Below, piece by piece: positions 9,144 to 20,217 of a stretch of 64,000 nucleotides of DNA. Source of the stretch: Myxococcales bacterium (lineage in GTDB: Bacteria > Myxococcota_A > Polyangia > Polyangiales > Polyangiaceae); contig JACRDA010000308.1 of assembly GCA_016212965.1 (NCBI GenBank), positions 1 through 64,000 of the forward strand. Reading direction: 5' to 3'. Position numbers and translations under genes: made by a program. Under the pieces are notes generated by a model, which did no database searches, was not told where the DNA came from, and saw nothing but the letters and a program-made list of their open reading frames with translations. Numbering within the stretch: the stretch's first letter is position 1; every line of letters starts with the position of its first letter.

Positions 9144-11933
9144 TCACTGCGCGTGGCAGACCGCGCAGGACTCCTCTTCGTCTCCGCTCCAGGGGTCGAA
9201 CGGCGTGGGATCGTAGACCTGCGCCTTGAAGTGCGCGCGGTCGGCGTCCGAGTCGTGGCAGCCCCAGCAGGGCAGGCGCGCCGGCGCGGTCATCCAGCTG
9301 CCGCTCGAGTTGCCCGGGTGGCAGGTCTCGCAGTTGCGGATGTCCTGCGGGAAGGTGATGTCCCAGTTGCGCCCCGCGATGGGGTCGCCGTTCGAGTACG
9401 CCACCGTGGCGAGCGGGTAGTTCAGGTTCGAGCCGTTGTGGACCGCGTGCACGCGCTTGGCGATCGGGTGACCGCCGCTCCACTCGCCGGTCGCGCCGGT
9501 CGGCTGGTAGTCGTGGCACGCGCCGCACTGGTCGACGGCCGTGTCGTCGAAGATCTTGTAGTGGCGTGCGAAGTCGAGGATGAAGCCCTGGCCGGCGTCG
9601 TTCTGGTGGCAGGAGTTGCAGTTGCGGGCCGGCGGGGCCTCCTCGGTGGCCTGCTTCACGTTGAAGATGAGCTTCGCGACGGAGGGCGTCTTGTAGTCGG
9701 TCGCGCCCTTGCGGCCGCGGTCGCCGATCTCGACGCTGACGACGTAGGTGCCCGGGTCGAGGTCGTCGACCGCGTCGAGCTGGTACTGGATGTTGGCGGC
9801 GTTCCAGGTGACCTTCGGGTCGTTGTTCGCGGCGCTCGCCTGCTTGGCGATCGAGTTCGCGGTGCTGCTCGGGAGCTTGACGGCGCTGTCGCACACGCCC
9901 GCCACGGCGAAGGCCACCGTGCAGACCCGCCCGACGTTGCCGGCGCCCGTCGTCAGCTGGACCGAGTAGACGGTGCCGAGGTTGCGGCTCCGGATGGACA
10001 GGTTGCCGTTCGCTTCCTTCCAGGCGATGCCGCGCGCCTTGAAGGCCACGTTGGCGTTGAGCCAGGTCACCATCTCGTCGACCGTCGCCGCCGCGAGGTT
10101 GGCGAAGGACGCCGCCACCACGGGCACGCTGACCGTGCCCTTCAGGATGGCGCTGCCGTTCGCCGGCGTGTAGACGTCGAGGCCTGCGTCGAACTTGATC
10201 TCGAGCGATGCGCTCGCCCCGGTGAGGTCGAAGGGCCCGGGGCCGCTCGAGGTGATCGACGCCTTGCGTGCACGCGTCGTGAGGACCGGGCCGCGATTGC
10301 CGCGCGGACCCTGGACGAAGAAGTTCGAGGCCGCGAGCAGGCCGTCCTTCGCCGGGCAACCGGCCTGGAGACAGCCCTCGTAGTTGGCCGACGAGGTCTC
10401 CGACGTGAGGTTCGAGTGGTCGATGACGACGCCGCCGTTCTCGAGGTCGTGGAGCACGAGGGTGACGACCGGCGCCTCGCCGTTCACGTAGTGTGTGGCG
10501 TTGGCCGGCGGGGTCATGGAGAGGTCGACCGAGAACTCGGGCGTGTTGCGCGGGTCGTCGGTCGCCCACTTCGCCATCCAGTCGTGCGCCTCGTCGACGC
10601 CGATGGGGCTACCGACCGAGTGGCACGCAGCGCAGGCGTTGTCGGTGAGCTGCTGGCCGCCGCTGTGCAGCACCATGCCCGCGGGAACCGGTGTGACGAA
10701 CGACGTGAGATCGTGGCAGGAGCCGCAGGCCTCGCGCGACGGCACGGCCCGGTAGTTCGCGACCTCGGCACCGGCGCCGGTGTGGCACTTGGTGCAGTTC
10801 TCGATGACCGCGGGGAAGTCGGCCTTCCACCACTCGTACTTCGTGTCCTGGAAGCCGTAGATGGCGTACTCGCCGTTGTCGGCGGACTCGTCGCCGCCGG
10901 TCGCCGGGTTGTCCCACACGATGCCGTCCGTGCCCGGGATGCTCGCGAGCTCGCCGCCGGCGTGGATCTTGTGGACCATGGTCTTGAAGTCGACCGTGTT
11001 GCCGCTGTGGGCGTCCGTGCTGCCCGGAGCGTGGCATGTGACGCAGGTCTCGACCGTCAGCCGGTCGCCGCCGTGCGCGGCGAACTGCCAGCCGTGGCAG
11101 TTCTTGCACGTGGCGGTCTCGACGATGTCGCGGCTCTCGGCGCCCGAGAGCGGCGAGCCGTCCGGCACGAAGTCGTAGGTCGGGCTCGCGGTCGGACCGG
11201 ACGAGCCACCGATCATGATGGCGACGCGGTGACGGCGGTTCGCCTCGTAGGGCACCGCCGTGTTCGTGACCGGCGTCGTCACGTTCGAGATGTCGGTCGC
11301 GAAGGTGTACGTGTAGGTGCCGTCGCCGTGGTCGGCGACCGTGCCGGTGGTCTCGCGATAAGCCTGCTCGGCCACCGTGCCGTCCGGGTTCGGGAAGCCG
11401 GCGCCCACCACGGTCTCGGTGCGGTAGATGTACGAGACCCACTTGTTGTAGGCCTCGCCGGCCACGGCCGGCACGAGCTTCGCGATCGACGCCTTCACGC
11501 CGGCCGTGAGGCCGAGCACGGGCAGGCCATCGGCGTCGAGGACCTCGTAGTCGACGGTCGCGATGCCGTTCGTGATGGTCACGCCAGTGATGGCGGCGTC
11601 GGCGAGGAACTTGCCGGAGGCCTCGAGCTCTTGCCGCTCGAGCGCCGCGCGGCCGTGGAAGTTGAGCAGCTCGACGTTGCCGCCGTTCTGACCCGGGTCC
11701 CCGGGGTCGCCCGGCGTGCCCGGCGTGCCGTCCTGGCCGTTGGCGCCGTTGGTGCCGTTGGTGCCGTTGGTACCGTTGGTGCCGTCGGCGCCGTCTTGGC
11801 CGTCCGCACCAGGCAGGCCCTGCGCGCCGTTGAGGCCAGGCTCACCCTGCGGCCCCTCGCAACCCGCAACTCCCAGCGCTCCGCCAACCAGGCAGACCGC
11901 GATCCATCGAGTCGTCGCTCTCCATGCGAGCAT
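9144..11933 (-). CDS. OmcA/MtrC-type decaheme c-type cytochrome lipoprotein with collagen-like N-terminal stalk
   Basis: Ten CXXCH motifs (CKNCH, CVTCH, CTKCH, CGSCH, CAACH, CNSCH, CGACH, CETCH, CWGCH, CAVCH); lipobox GVAGC; GPQGEPGLNGAQGLPGADGQDG...GTNGTNGTNGTNG repeat. ATG at 11933. Confidence 0.9.
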   Translation of the reverse strand: MLAWRATTRWIAVCLVGGALGVAGCEGPQGEPGLNGAQGLPGADGQDGADGTNGTNGTNGTNGANGQDGTPGTPGDPGDPGQNGGNVELLNFHGRAALERQELEASGKFLADAAITGVTITNGIATVDYEVLDADGLPVLGLTAGVKASIAKLVPAVAGEAYNKWVSYIYRTETVVGAGFPNPDGTVAEQAYRETTGTVADHGDGTYTYTFATDISNVTTPVTNTAVPYEANRRHRVAIMIGGSSGPTASPTYDFVPDGSPLSGAESRDIVETATCKNCHGWQFAAHGGDRLTVETCVTCHAPGSTDAHSGNTVDFKTMVHKIHAGGELASIPGTDGIVWDNPATGGDESADNGEYAIYGFQDTKYEWWKADFPAVIENCTKCHTGAGAEVANYRAVPSREACGSCHDLTSFVTPVPAGMVLHSGGQQLTDNACAACHSVGSPIGVDEAHDWMAKWATDDPRNTPEFSVDLSMTPPANATHYVNGEAPVVTLVLHDLENGGVVIDHSNLTSETSSANYEGCLQAGCPAKDGLLAASNFFVQGPRGNRGPVLTTRARKASITSSGPGPFDLTGASASLEIKFDAGLDVYTPANGSAILKGTVSVPVVAASFANLAAATVDEMVTWLNANVAFKARGIAWKEANGNLSIRSRNLGTVYSVQLTTGAGNVGRVCTVAFAVAGVCDSAVKLPSSTANSIAKQASAANNDPKVTWNAANIQYQLDAVDDLDPGTYVVSVEIGDRGRKGATDYKTPSVAKLIFNVKQATEEAPPARNCNSCHQNDAGQGFILDFARHYKIFDDTAVDQCGACHDYQPTGATGEWSGGHPIAKRVHAVHNGSNLNYPLATVAYSNGDPIAGRNWDITFPQDIRNCETCHPGNSSGSWMTAPARLPCWGCHDSDADRAHFKAQVYDPTPFDPWSGDEEESCAVCHAQ

Positions 11934-12159
11934 CGTCGCCTCCTTGAGCTCGAGCCCCCCCCGGTTTGCTCGAGCCTGCGCCCCGCCATCGTCAGCCGCG
12001 GGCCACCGAATGCGACCTGGGTCAGGAGCACCACCGCCCCGGCGCAAGTCACAAAACGATCATGCGACGCCAAGGCAAGGACCGTGCCGCTACCGGTCAC
12101 CCGCGGCGCACGCTTGCGCCGGGACCCGCAAAACCTGCGGGCTCCCGCCAGGTTGCGCG

Positions 12160-12864
12160 TCAGCGAGCGCGGCGGGGGCCAGCCGGGGTCGGGCGCGGCG
12201 GCCGTGTGGGGCGCGCAATTCGTGCGCGCGAGCGGACGGCCGCAGGCGGGTGGGCACCCGGGGCGCCGAGCGCGCGGGCGCCGGCGAGCGCAAACGCCAC
12301 GAGACGCCTCACATATCCAATACCTACGCGTTCCTGGTGCGCGATCCACCGGAGCCGGAGGGCGCCCTCGACCGCGTCCGCAAGGAGCGCAAGGTCTGCG
12401 CCCGGCGGGAGCTCTTTGCGCGCCACGGCACGCCGGAGGATCGTGCGGTACTGCCGCTCCTGGGCCTGCTGGGTGCCGAGCGCCATGGCGAGCAGCGTGG
12501 GCGTCAGGCTCTCGGTGTGGAACATGCGCACGAGCGCCTGACCGCGCGGCGTGCCGACGAGCGCGAGGCCGCTCGTGACGAACGCGACGAGATCCTCCTC
12601 GACCGAGCCCGTGTCGGGCGTCGGCACCTCCTCGGTGAAGCGCAACAGCGCCGCGTGCACGAGCTCGTTCTTGGTCGGCCAGCGGCGGTACACCGTCGTC
12701 TTGTTGACGCCCGCCCGCGTGGCCACGTCCTCGACGCTGAGCGCGCCGAAGCCCCCCTGCGCGAGCTCGTCGAGCGTCGCCTCGAGCACGTCGTGCACCA
12801 CCCGCTCCGCGCGCGTGCGGTGCCCCTTGCCGGCGCTGCGGTCGACCGTCCCCACGCGGCGCAT
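12160..12864 (-). CDS. TetR/AcrR family transcriptional regulator
   Basis: LDELAQGGFGALSVEDVATRAGVNKTTVYRRWPTKNELVHAAL is a TetR HTH; ATG at 12864; divergent from the RND operon. Confidence 0.9.
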   Translation of the reverse strand: MRRVGTVDRSAGKGHRTRAERVVHDVLEATLDELAQGGFGALSVEDVATRAGVNKTTVYRRWPTKNELVHAALLRFTEEVPTPDTGSVEEDLVAFVTSGLALVGTPRGQALVRMFHTESLTPTLLAMALGTQQAQERQYRTILRRAVARKELPPGADLALLADAVEGALRLRWIAHQERVGIGYVRRLVAFALAGARALGAPGAHPPAAVRSRARIARPTRPPRPTPAGPRRAR

Positions 12865-12903
12865 GCTGACACCTCGGCGGGTGCCTGGAAAGGGCGATCC
12901 GCG

Positions 12904-12930
12904 CGAAACGCAACTTCGAGTTGCGTTTCG
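12904..12930. promoter_or_regulatory. Perfect inverted repeat, candidate TetR operator
   Basis: CGAAACGCAACT-TCG-AGTTGCGTTTCG: 12-bp arms, 3-nt spacer, between tetR (start 12864) and the efflux adaptor (start 12993). Confidence 0.85.
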
Positions 12931-12992
12931 GTCGGGCGGTGTTAAACGTCGTGACGCAACGGAGTGTTGTGCTTGCCACTTGCGGAGGATCG

Positions 12993-14069
12993 ATGCCGTC
13001 TTCGTGGACCCGGCCCGTTTGCCTTGCGGGCGCCTTGCTAGCCCTGAGCGCGTGCCAACGCGAGGGGACCGAGCCCGTCGCGGCGGCACGCGACACCGCC
13101 GAGCCGGCGAGCGTCGATACGGTGGCCGTCCGCGAGGCGCCGATGCCGCGCACCCTGTCGCTCACCGGCAGCCTGCGCGCGGAGCAGGAGGCCGAGGTCG
13201 CGGCGGGCGCGGCCGGGCGCGTCGTCAAAGTCGGCTTCGACCGCGGCAGCGAGGTGAAGGCGACCACCGTCCTCTGCGAGCTCGACGTGAGCGCGGCGGC
13301 GTTGATGGCGGCCGAAGCGAACGTCGCGGCCAAGAGCGCCTCCGTGCAGCGCGACAGCGCGGCGCGCGAGTGCGCGCGCTCGGTGCAGCTCTTCCAGGCG
13401 GGCGTCCTGTCGCAGGCCGACTACGACCGCGCCACGGCCCAGTGCGACGCGGCCGAGCTCCAGGTCGCGGCCGCCAAGGCGCGCATCGCCAGCGTGGCGC
13501 GCAACGTGAGCGACGGGCTCGTGCGCGCCCCCTTCGGCGGCATCATCACCGAGCGGCGCGTCGACCCCGGCGAGTACGTGATGCCGTCGAGCCCCGTGGC
13601 GACGCTCGTCGCGGTCGACCAGCTGCGCCTCGAGCTCTACGTGCCCGAGGCGCACGTCGCTGCGACCGCGGTGGGCGCCGCGGTGACCTTCCAGGTCGGG
13701 GCCTTCCCCGACCGCACCTTCACCGGCTCCGTCCGGGTGGTGGGCGCCACGGTGCGGCCCGCGACGCGCGACGTGCTGCTCGAGGTGGGGATCGACAACG
13801 CCGACCGCGCCCTCCGCCCCGGCATGTTCGCCTCGGTCGAGCTCTCGCTGCCGGACGTCGTGGCGCCGGTGGTGCCGCAGAAGTCGCTCGTCGTGCGCGA
13901 CGGCTCCGAGCACCTCTACGTCGTCGTGAACGAGCGGCTCGAGGAGCGCGTGGTCACGATCGGCGGCAAGCGCGGCGACGACGTGGCCGTCGTGCGCGGC
14001 GTGCGGGTCGGCGACCTCGTCGTGACGAGCCCGAGCGAGTCCCTGCACAACGGCCAGGCCGTGAAGTAG
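12993..14069 (+). CDS. RND efflux periplasmic adaptor subunit (MFP)
   Basis: Lipobox LSACQ; LTGSLRAEQEAEVAAGAAGRVVKVGFDRGSEVKATTVLCELD; VRAPFGGIITERRVDPGEYV. GGAGG upstream of ATG at 12993. Confidence 0.9.
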   Translation: MPSSWTRPVCLAGALLALSACQREGTEPVAAARDTAEPASVDTVAVREAPMPRTLSLTGSLRAEQEAEVAAGAAGRVVKVGFDRGSEVKATTVLCELDVSAAALMAAEANVAAKSASVQRDSAARECARSVQLFQAGVLSQADYDRATAQCDAAELQVAAAKARIASVARNVSDGLVRAPFGGIITERRVDPGEYVMPSSPVATLVAVDQLRLELYVPEAHVAATAVGAAVTFQVGAFPDRTFTGSVRVVGATVRPATRDVLLEVGIDNADRALRPGMFASVELSLPDVVAPVVPQKSLVVRDGSEHLYVVVNERLEERVVTIGGKRGDDVAVVRGVRVGDLVVTSPSESLHNGQAVK

Positions 14070-14088
14070 CCGGAGCGAGGAACGGACC

Positions 14089-17000
14089 ATGCAGTGGCTG
14101 GCCCAGGTGTGCGTGCGGCGCCCCATTTTCGCGTGGGTGCTGATGCTGGTCGTGGTGGTGGTCGGCGGCGTGAGCTACCGCGGCCTCGGCGTCGACGAGT
14201 TCCCGAACGTCGAGTTCCCGCTCGTCATCGTGCGCACGCTCCTGCCCGGCGCCTCGCCGGAGGTCGTCGAGACCGAGGTGAGCGACCGCATCGAGGGCTC
14301 GGTCAACACCATCGGCGGCATCGACGAGCTGCGCAGCATGTCGGCCGAGGGCATCTCGCAGGTCATCATCTCCTTCACGCTCGACCGCGACGTCGACGCC
14401 GTGGCGCAGGAGGTCCGCGACCGGGTCGACGCCGTGCTCTACGAGCTGCCGCGCGGCATCGACCCGCCGGTCGTCAGCCGCATCGATCCCTCGGCGATGC
14501 CGGTGCTGCTCGTGGCCGTGCACTCGCCGACCTCGATCCGCGACACGACGGAGCTCGCCGACAAGGTCATTCGCCGGCGCATCGAGAACATCTCGGGCGT
14601 CGGCCAGGTGACGATGATCGGCGGCAAGAAGCGCGTCATCCAGGTGTGGCTCGACCCGACGGCGCTGCGCGCCGCGGGCCTCACGCCCGCCACGGTGCAG
14701 ATGGCGCTCGCGACCCAGAACGTCACGGTCCCGGGCGGCTCGCTCGAGACCGGCCCCCAGAACCTGTCCTTGCGCGTCGAGGCGCGCGTCACGAGCATCG
14801 AGGAGCTGAAGCGCCTCGTCGTGGCCGAGACCGCCGGGCGGCCGATTCGCCTCGAGGAGCTCGGGCGCGTCGAGGACGGCGAGGAGGAGTCGACGAGCTA
14901 CGCGCAGATCGACGAGGAGCGCACGGTCGTGCTCTCGGTGCGCAAGCAGGCCGGCACGAACACCGTCGCCGTCGTCGACAGCGTGAGCGAGCGGATGAAG
15001 GAGATCGAGAAGGAGCTCGCCGAGATGCACCCCGGCGTCACGCTCGAGGTGGTGCGCGACAACTCGGCGGTCGTGCGCACCGGCATCAAGGCCGTGACCG
15101 AGCACCTCATCGTGGGGGCGCTCTTGGCGGCCTTCGTGGTGCTCATCTTCCTCGGCAACGCGCGCAGCACCATCATCTCGGCGCTCGCCATCCCCATCTC
15201 GGTCATCGGCACCTTCGGGGTCATGAAGCTCGCGGGCTTCACCCTGAACTTCCTCACGCTGCTCGCGCTGGCGCTGGCGGTCGGCATCGTCATCGACGAC
15301 GCCATCGTCGTCCTCGAGAACGTCGTCCGCTACGTCGAGGAGAAGAAGAAGAAGCCCTTCGTCGCGGCCGTCGAGGCGACGCGCGAGATCGGCCTCGCCG
15401 TCCTCGCGACCACGCTCTCGCTCGTCGCGGTGTTCGTGCCCATCGGCTTCATGAGCGGCATGATCGGCCGCTTCCTCGCGAGCTTCGGCCTCACCATGGC
15501 CTTCGCCATCGTGGTGTCGATGCTGGTCTCCTTCTCGCTCACGCCCATGCTGTGCGCGCGCTGGCTACGACCCGCGAGCGACAAGCGCCGCCCGCTGCAG
15601 CGCGTGGTCGACTTCTTCTACCGCCCCATCGAGCGCGCCTACATGGCGCTGCTCGGCTTCTGCATGCGCCACCGCTGGATCGTGGTGCTCGCCAGCTTCG
15701 CCGCGCTCGGCTCCTGCATCCCGCTCGCGCAGAGCCTGCCCTCGGGCTTCGTGCCGCCTAGCGACAAGGGCGAGTTCGAGATGCGCGTGCGCACGCCCGA
15801 GGGCACCAGCGTCGAGGAGACGCGCCTCATCGCCGAGCGCGTGGCGCAGGACGCGCGCCGCATCGACCACGTGACCCGCACGGTGTTCACCATCGGCGAC
15901 GATTCGCTGCAGTCGAGCAACATCGCCATCATCTACGTCTCGCTCACCGACCCGGCCACGCGCCGGGAGACGCAGCGCGACATCATGGCCAAGATGCGCG
16001 ACGAGGTGATCCCGAAGCACCCGAAGGAGCTGCTCATCACGCTCGGCGAGGTGTCGAGCTTCAACACGGGCGAAGCCCAGGCCAACATCACCTACTCGCT
16101 GTCGGGCAGCGACATCGACCTGCTCGCCGGCTACGCGCAGACCATCACCGACGAGCTGCGCGCGGTGCCCGGTGCGGTCGACGTCAACAACTCGCTCATC
16201 CTCGGCAAGCCCTCGATCGGCGTGCACATCGACCGCGAGCGCGCGGCCGACCTCGGCGTGCGCGTCGCGCAGATCGCGGACTCGCTGCGCCTGTTCGTGG
16301 GCGGGCTCAAGGTGTCGACCTTCGAGGAGAAGGGCGAGCAGTACGACGTGCGCCTGCGCGCCGACGCGCGCTTCCGCGCCGACCCCGAAGGCCTGTCGGT
16401 CGTGTCGGTGCCCTCGAGCAAGCACGGCGCCGTCATGCTGAGCGGGCTCGTGCACCTCGAGCCCAAGACCGGCCCGTCGCGCATCGACCGCATGCAGCGG
16501 CGGCGCACGGTCAACATCACGGCCAACGCGGCGCCCGGCGTGGGCGACTCGACCATCGAGAAGGCCCTGCAGGACATCACCGCGAAGGTCGATCTGCCGC
16601 CCGGCTACCAGCTCCAGGCGGTCGGCATGTCGAAGGAGGCCGCGCGCATGGTGACCGGCTTCCTCATGGTGGTCGGGCTCGCCTTCGCCTTCATGTACAT
16701 GGTCCTCGCCGCGCAGTTCGAGTCGTGGCTGCACCCGGTGACCATCCTGCTCGCGCTGCCGCTCACGGTGCCCTTCGCGCTCATGTCGCTGCACCTGCTC
16801 GGGCAGACCCTGAACCTGTTCTCGGCGCTCGGCCTGCTCGTGCTCTTCGGCGTGGTGAAGAAGAACGCCATCCTGCAGATCGACCACACGAACCAGCTGC
16901 GCCGTGAGGGCAAGCTGCGCCTCGAGGCCATCCTCGAGGCCAATCGCCACCGGCTGCGGCCCATCCTCATGACGACGCTCGCCTTCGTGGCGGGCATGCT

Positions 17001-17268
17001 GCCGCTCATCCTGTCGAAGGGCATCGGCGCCGGCTTCAATCAGTCCATCGCCGGCATCGTCATCGGCGGCCAGACGCTCTCGCTCCTGCTCACGCTCATC
17101 GCGACCCCCGTCGCGTACTCGCTCTTCGACGATCTGGCGCACCTCGTCGGGCGCATCTTCCGCCGCAAGGTGATCGACCGCGGCGAGCACGAGCTCGAGG
17201 CGATGATCGCTGCCGAGCGCCCGCGCGCCCCGGCCGAGCCCACGCCGCACCCCGCGCCCGGGGAGTGA
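14089..17268 (+). CDS. RND efflux transporter permease (HAE1/AcrB-like)
   Basis: 1059 aa; PIFAWVLMLVVVVVGGVSYRGLGVDEFPNVEFPLV, LALALAVGIVIDDAIVVLENV, GVVKKNAILQIDHTNQLR. Confidence 0.95.
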   Translation: MQWLAQVCVRRPIFAWVLMLVVVVVGGVSYRGLGVDEFPNVEFPLVIVRTLLPGASPEVVETEVSDRIEGSVNTIGGIDELRSMSAEGISQVIISFTLDRDVDAVAQEVRDRVDAVLYELPRGIDPPVVSRIDPSAMPVLLVAVHSPTSIRDTTELADKVIRRRIENISGVGQVTMIGGKKRVIQVWLDPTALRAAGLTPATVQMALATQNVTVPGGSLETGPQNLSLRVEARVTSIEELKRLVVAETAGRPIRLEELGRVEDGEEESTSYAQIDEERTVVLSVRKQAGTNTVAVVDSVSERMKEIEKELAEMHPGVTLEVVRDNSAVVRTGIKAVTEHLIVGALLAAFVVLIFLGNARSTIISALAIPISVIGTFGVMKLAGFTLNFLTLLALALAVGIVIDDAIVVLENVVRYVEEKKKKPFVAAVEATREIGLAVLATTLSLVAVFVPIGFMSGMIGRFLASFGLTMAFAIVVSMLVSFSLTPMLCARWLRPASDKRRPLQRVVDFFYRPIERAYMALLGFCMRHRWIVVLASFAALGSCIPLAQSLPSGFVPPSDKGEFEMRVRTPEGTSVEETRLIAERVAQDARRIDHVTRTVFTIGDDSLQSSNIAIIYVSLTDPATRRETQRDIMAKMRDEVIPKHPKELLITLGEVSSFNTGEAQANITYSLSGSDIDLLAGYAQTITDELRAVPGAVDVNNSLILGKPSIGVHIDRERAADLGVRVAQIADSLRLFVGGLKVSTFEEKGEQYDVRLRADARFRADPEGLSVVSVPSSKHGAVMLSGLVHLEPKTGPSRIDRMQRRRTVNITANAAPGVGDSTIEKALQDITAKVDLPPGYQLQAVGMSKEAARMVTGFLMVVGLAFAFMYMVLAAQFESWLHPVTILLALPLTVPFALMSLHLLGQTLNLFSALGLLVLFGVVKKNAILQIDHTNQLRREGKLRLEAILEANRHRLRPILMTTLAFVAGMLPLILSKGIGAGFNQSIAGIVIGGQTLSLLLTLIATPVAYSLFDDLAHLVGRIFRRKVIDRGEHELEAMIAAERPRAPAEPTPHPAPGE

Positions 17269-17298
17269 CTCGCGCGCCTCGCGCCTCGCGCCGGGAAC

Positions 17299-17341
17299 GG
17301 ACACGGAGACGGACACGGACACGGACACGGACACGGACACG
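17299..17341. repeat. Short tandem hexamer repeat (GGACAC)n
   Basis: ggacacggagacggacacggacacggacacggacacggacac visible after the RND stop. Confidence 0.9.
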
Positions 17342-17398
17342 AAACACGGGCTCGGGCTCGACCGGGCTCGACCGGCCCGTCTCTTGCCGACGCGCTCG

Positions 17399-17932
17399 CT
17401 AGACCGGGCCCGGTCCGCCCCAACCGCCTCCACCCGGGCCGGGCGGGGGCCCGTAGCCCGGCTGGAGCGGCGGGCCCGGCTGCGCGAGCGGCGCACCGCC
17501 CGGAGCACCCGGCGCAGGCCCGTAGCCGGGGGCGGGCGGACCGTAGCCGGGTTGCGGCGGCGGCCCGTAGCCCACGACCGGCGCGCCCTCCGGGGCCTGC
17601 TGCGGGCCGTAGCCCGGCGCCGGTGGGCCGTACCCGGGTGCCGGCGGACCGTAGCCAGGTGCCGGAGGACCGTACCCCGGCGCCGGCGGACCGTAGCCAG
17701 GTGCCGGCGGACCGTAGCCAGGTGCCGGCGGGCCGTAGCCCGGTGGCGCGCCCATGCCCGGTTGCGGCCCGTACCCCGGCGGCGGCCCGTAACCCGGCTG
17801 CTGCGGAGGTCCGTAGACCGGATACTGGTAGTTCTGGGGATGGGTGTGAGGGCTCTGACCGGACTTGGCGATCGCCGCGACGATCGCGGCGATGAGACCG
17901 ATGACGAGCCCGACGGCGGCGCCGATGAGCAT
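17399..17932 (-). CDS. Small membrane-anchored protein with PGYGPPA repeats
   Basis: [27 protein letters not shown] segment then about seven PAPGYGPP octapeptides. Confidence 0.6.
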   Translation of the reverse strand: MLIGAAVGLVIGLIAAIVAAIAKSGQSPHTHPQNYQYPVYGPPQQPGYGPPPGYGPQPGMGAPPGYGPPAPGYGPPAPGYGPPAPGYGPPAPGYGPPAPGYGPPAPGYGPQQAPEGAPVVGYGPPPQPGYGPPAPGYGPAPGAPGGAPLAQPGPPLQPGYGPPPGPGGGGWGGPGPV

Positions 17933-18016
17933 GGGACACGGTACACCCGCGAGTCGACGCAGCGAAGTGCGACGGCACCTCCGTGCGCTCGGAGCGCACC
18001 GGCCCGCGCACGCGCG

Positions 18017-18433
18017 TCAGTCGATGTCCACGACCTGCACGTTGCGGTAGGGCGCCGCGAGCCGGCCGAGGTCGCCAGGGTCGCACGTGAGCACGATCCC
18101 GCCGCCGGCTTCCACCGCGGCGGCGACGACATGGGCATCGACGATGAGCTCGGACCCGGCGCCTGCCGCGGCGAGAACGCTGCCGACGAGCCGGGCGAAG
18201 GCCCGGTCCGTGACACGTACGTGAAGCCCTGTCTCGCGGGACAGGCAGGCGTCGACCATCCCGCCGGGGCCGCGCCCGCGGTAGAGCTCCGCGAGGACGA
18301 CAGCAGGAACGATGACCTCCCGGCGAAGGCGAACGGCCACGGCGAGCGCCGCCTGCACTTCGCGCTGGCGCCGCGACGCTGGAGCGCCGAGCGCGGCCAT
18401 CGCCTCGCTGTCGAGGACGACGCACCGACTCAC
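18017..18433 (-). CDS. PIN-domain (VapC-like) toxin
   Basis: VLDSEAMAALG...VVLAELYRG...IVDAHVVAAAVEAGGGIVLTCDPGDLGRLA; GTG at 18433 overlaps antitoxin stop by 4 bp. Confidence 0.75.
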   Translation of the reverse strand: MSRCVVLDSEAMAALGAPASRRQREVQAALAVAVRLRREVIVPAVVLAELYRGRGPGGMVDACLSRETGLHVRVTDRAFARLVGSVLAAAGAGSELIVDAHVVAAAVEAGGGIVLTCDPGDLGRLAAPYRNVQVVDID

Positions 18434-18657
18434 GCGAGGAGCGCCTCGTACTTGGCGAGCAGCTTCTTCGAGACCGGGCCGTGGCGCACCTCGAGCTCGG
18501 CGCAGAGCTCGGCGAGCAGGCGCTGGCGGCGACGCCGTTCGAGGGCGTCGCGAACGGCGTCGTTCACCTGCCGCGACAGAGCCTCGTCCGCCAGGCCGAG
18601 CTCGGCGACGAGATCGGCGTCGAGGGTCACCGAGACCTTGCGCTTGGCCGCAGTCAT
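18430..18657 (-). CDS. Type II antitoxin paired with PIN toxin
   Basis: 75-aa MTAAKRKVSVTLDADLVAELGLADEALSRQVNDAVRDALERRRRQRLLAEL, RHH-like N-terminus; directly upstream and overlapping the PIN gene. Confidence 0.7.
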   Translation of the reverse strand: MTAAKRKVSVTLDADLVAELGLADEALSRQVNDAVRDALERRRRQRLLAELCAELEVRHGPVSKKLLAKYEALLA

Positions 18658-18751
18658 ACCGAGAGCTTACCAAGGTAGTACCGCTCGGCAAGCGCACGGG
18701 CGCGCCCGCGACGCGCGCCGGCTAGGTGGCCGCAGGGCTGCTGCGAGCCGA

Positions 18752-18872
18752 GTTGGCGTTGACGTTGACGGAGAGCCGTCCACGCCGGGTCGTCCAGGTC
18801 CACGTAGACGTCGCCGTCAAGGTCCACGTGAACGACCACGTCAACGTCGACGCGTACGTCTACGCCGACGCC
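18752..18872. repeat. Degenerate period-6 repeat (GTCCAC/GTCGAC/GTTGAC)
   Basis: gttgacgttgacgg...ggtccacgtagacgtcgccgtcaaggtccacgtgaacgaccacgtcaacgtcgacgcgtacgtctacgccgacg. Confidence 0.6.
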
Positions 18873-18904
18873 CCGGTCCGCGCCTCTTCTGCCCGACAGG
18901 CTGC

Positions 18905-20188
<1,284 letters not shown>

Positions 20189-20217
20189 GGTCGTGACTCC
20201 TTGTCGATCGCCGTCGT

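Noticed and set aside
12125-12141. CCCGCA-AAACC-TGCGGG hairpin after tetR as terminator
   Set aside because: Short stem with no T-tract on the minus strand; too weak to call a terminator.
17600-17760. 24-nt tandem repeat as a mobile or regulatory element
   Set aside because: It encodes PAPGYGPP repeats within a plausible membrane-anchored protein.
15565-18216. 883-aa minus-strand ORF across the RND gene
   Set aside because: Shadow ORF; no recognisable domain and antisense to strong RND motifs.
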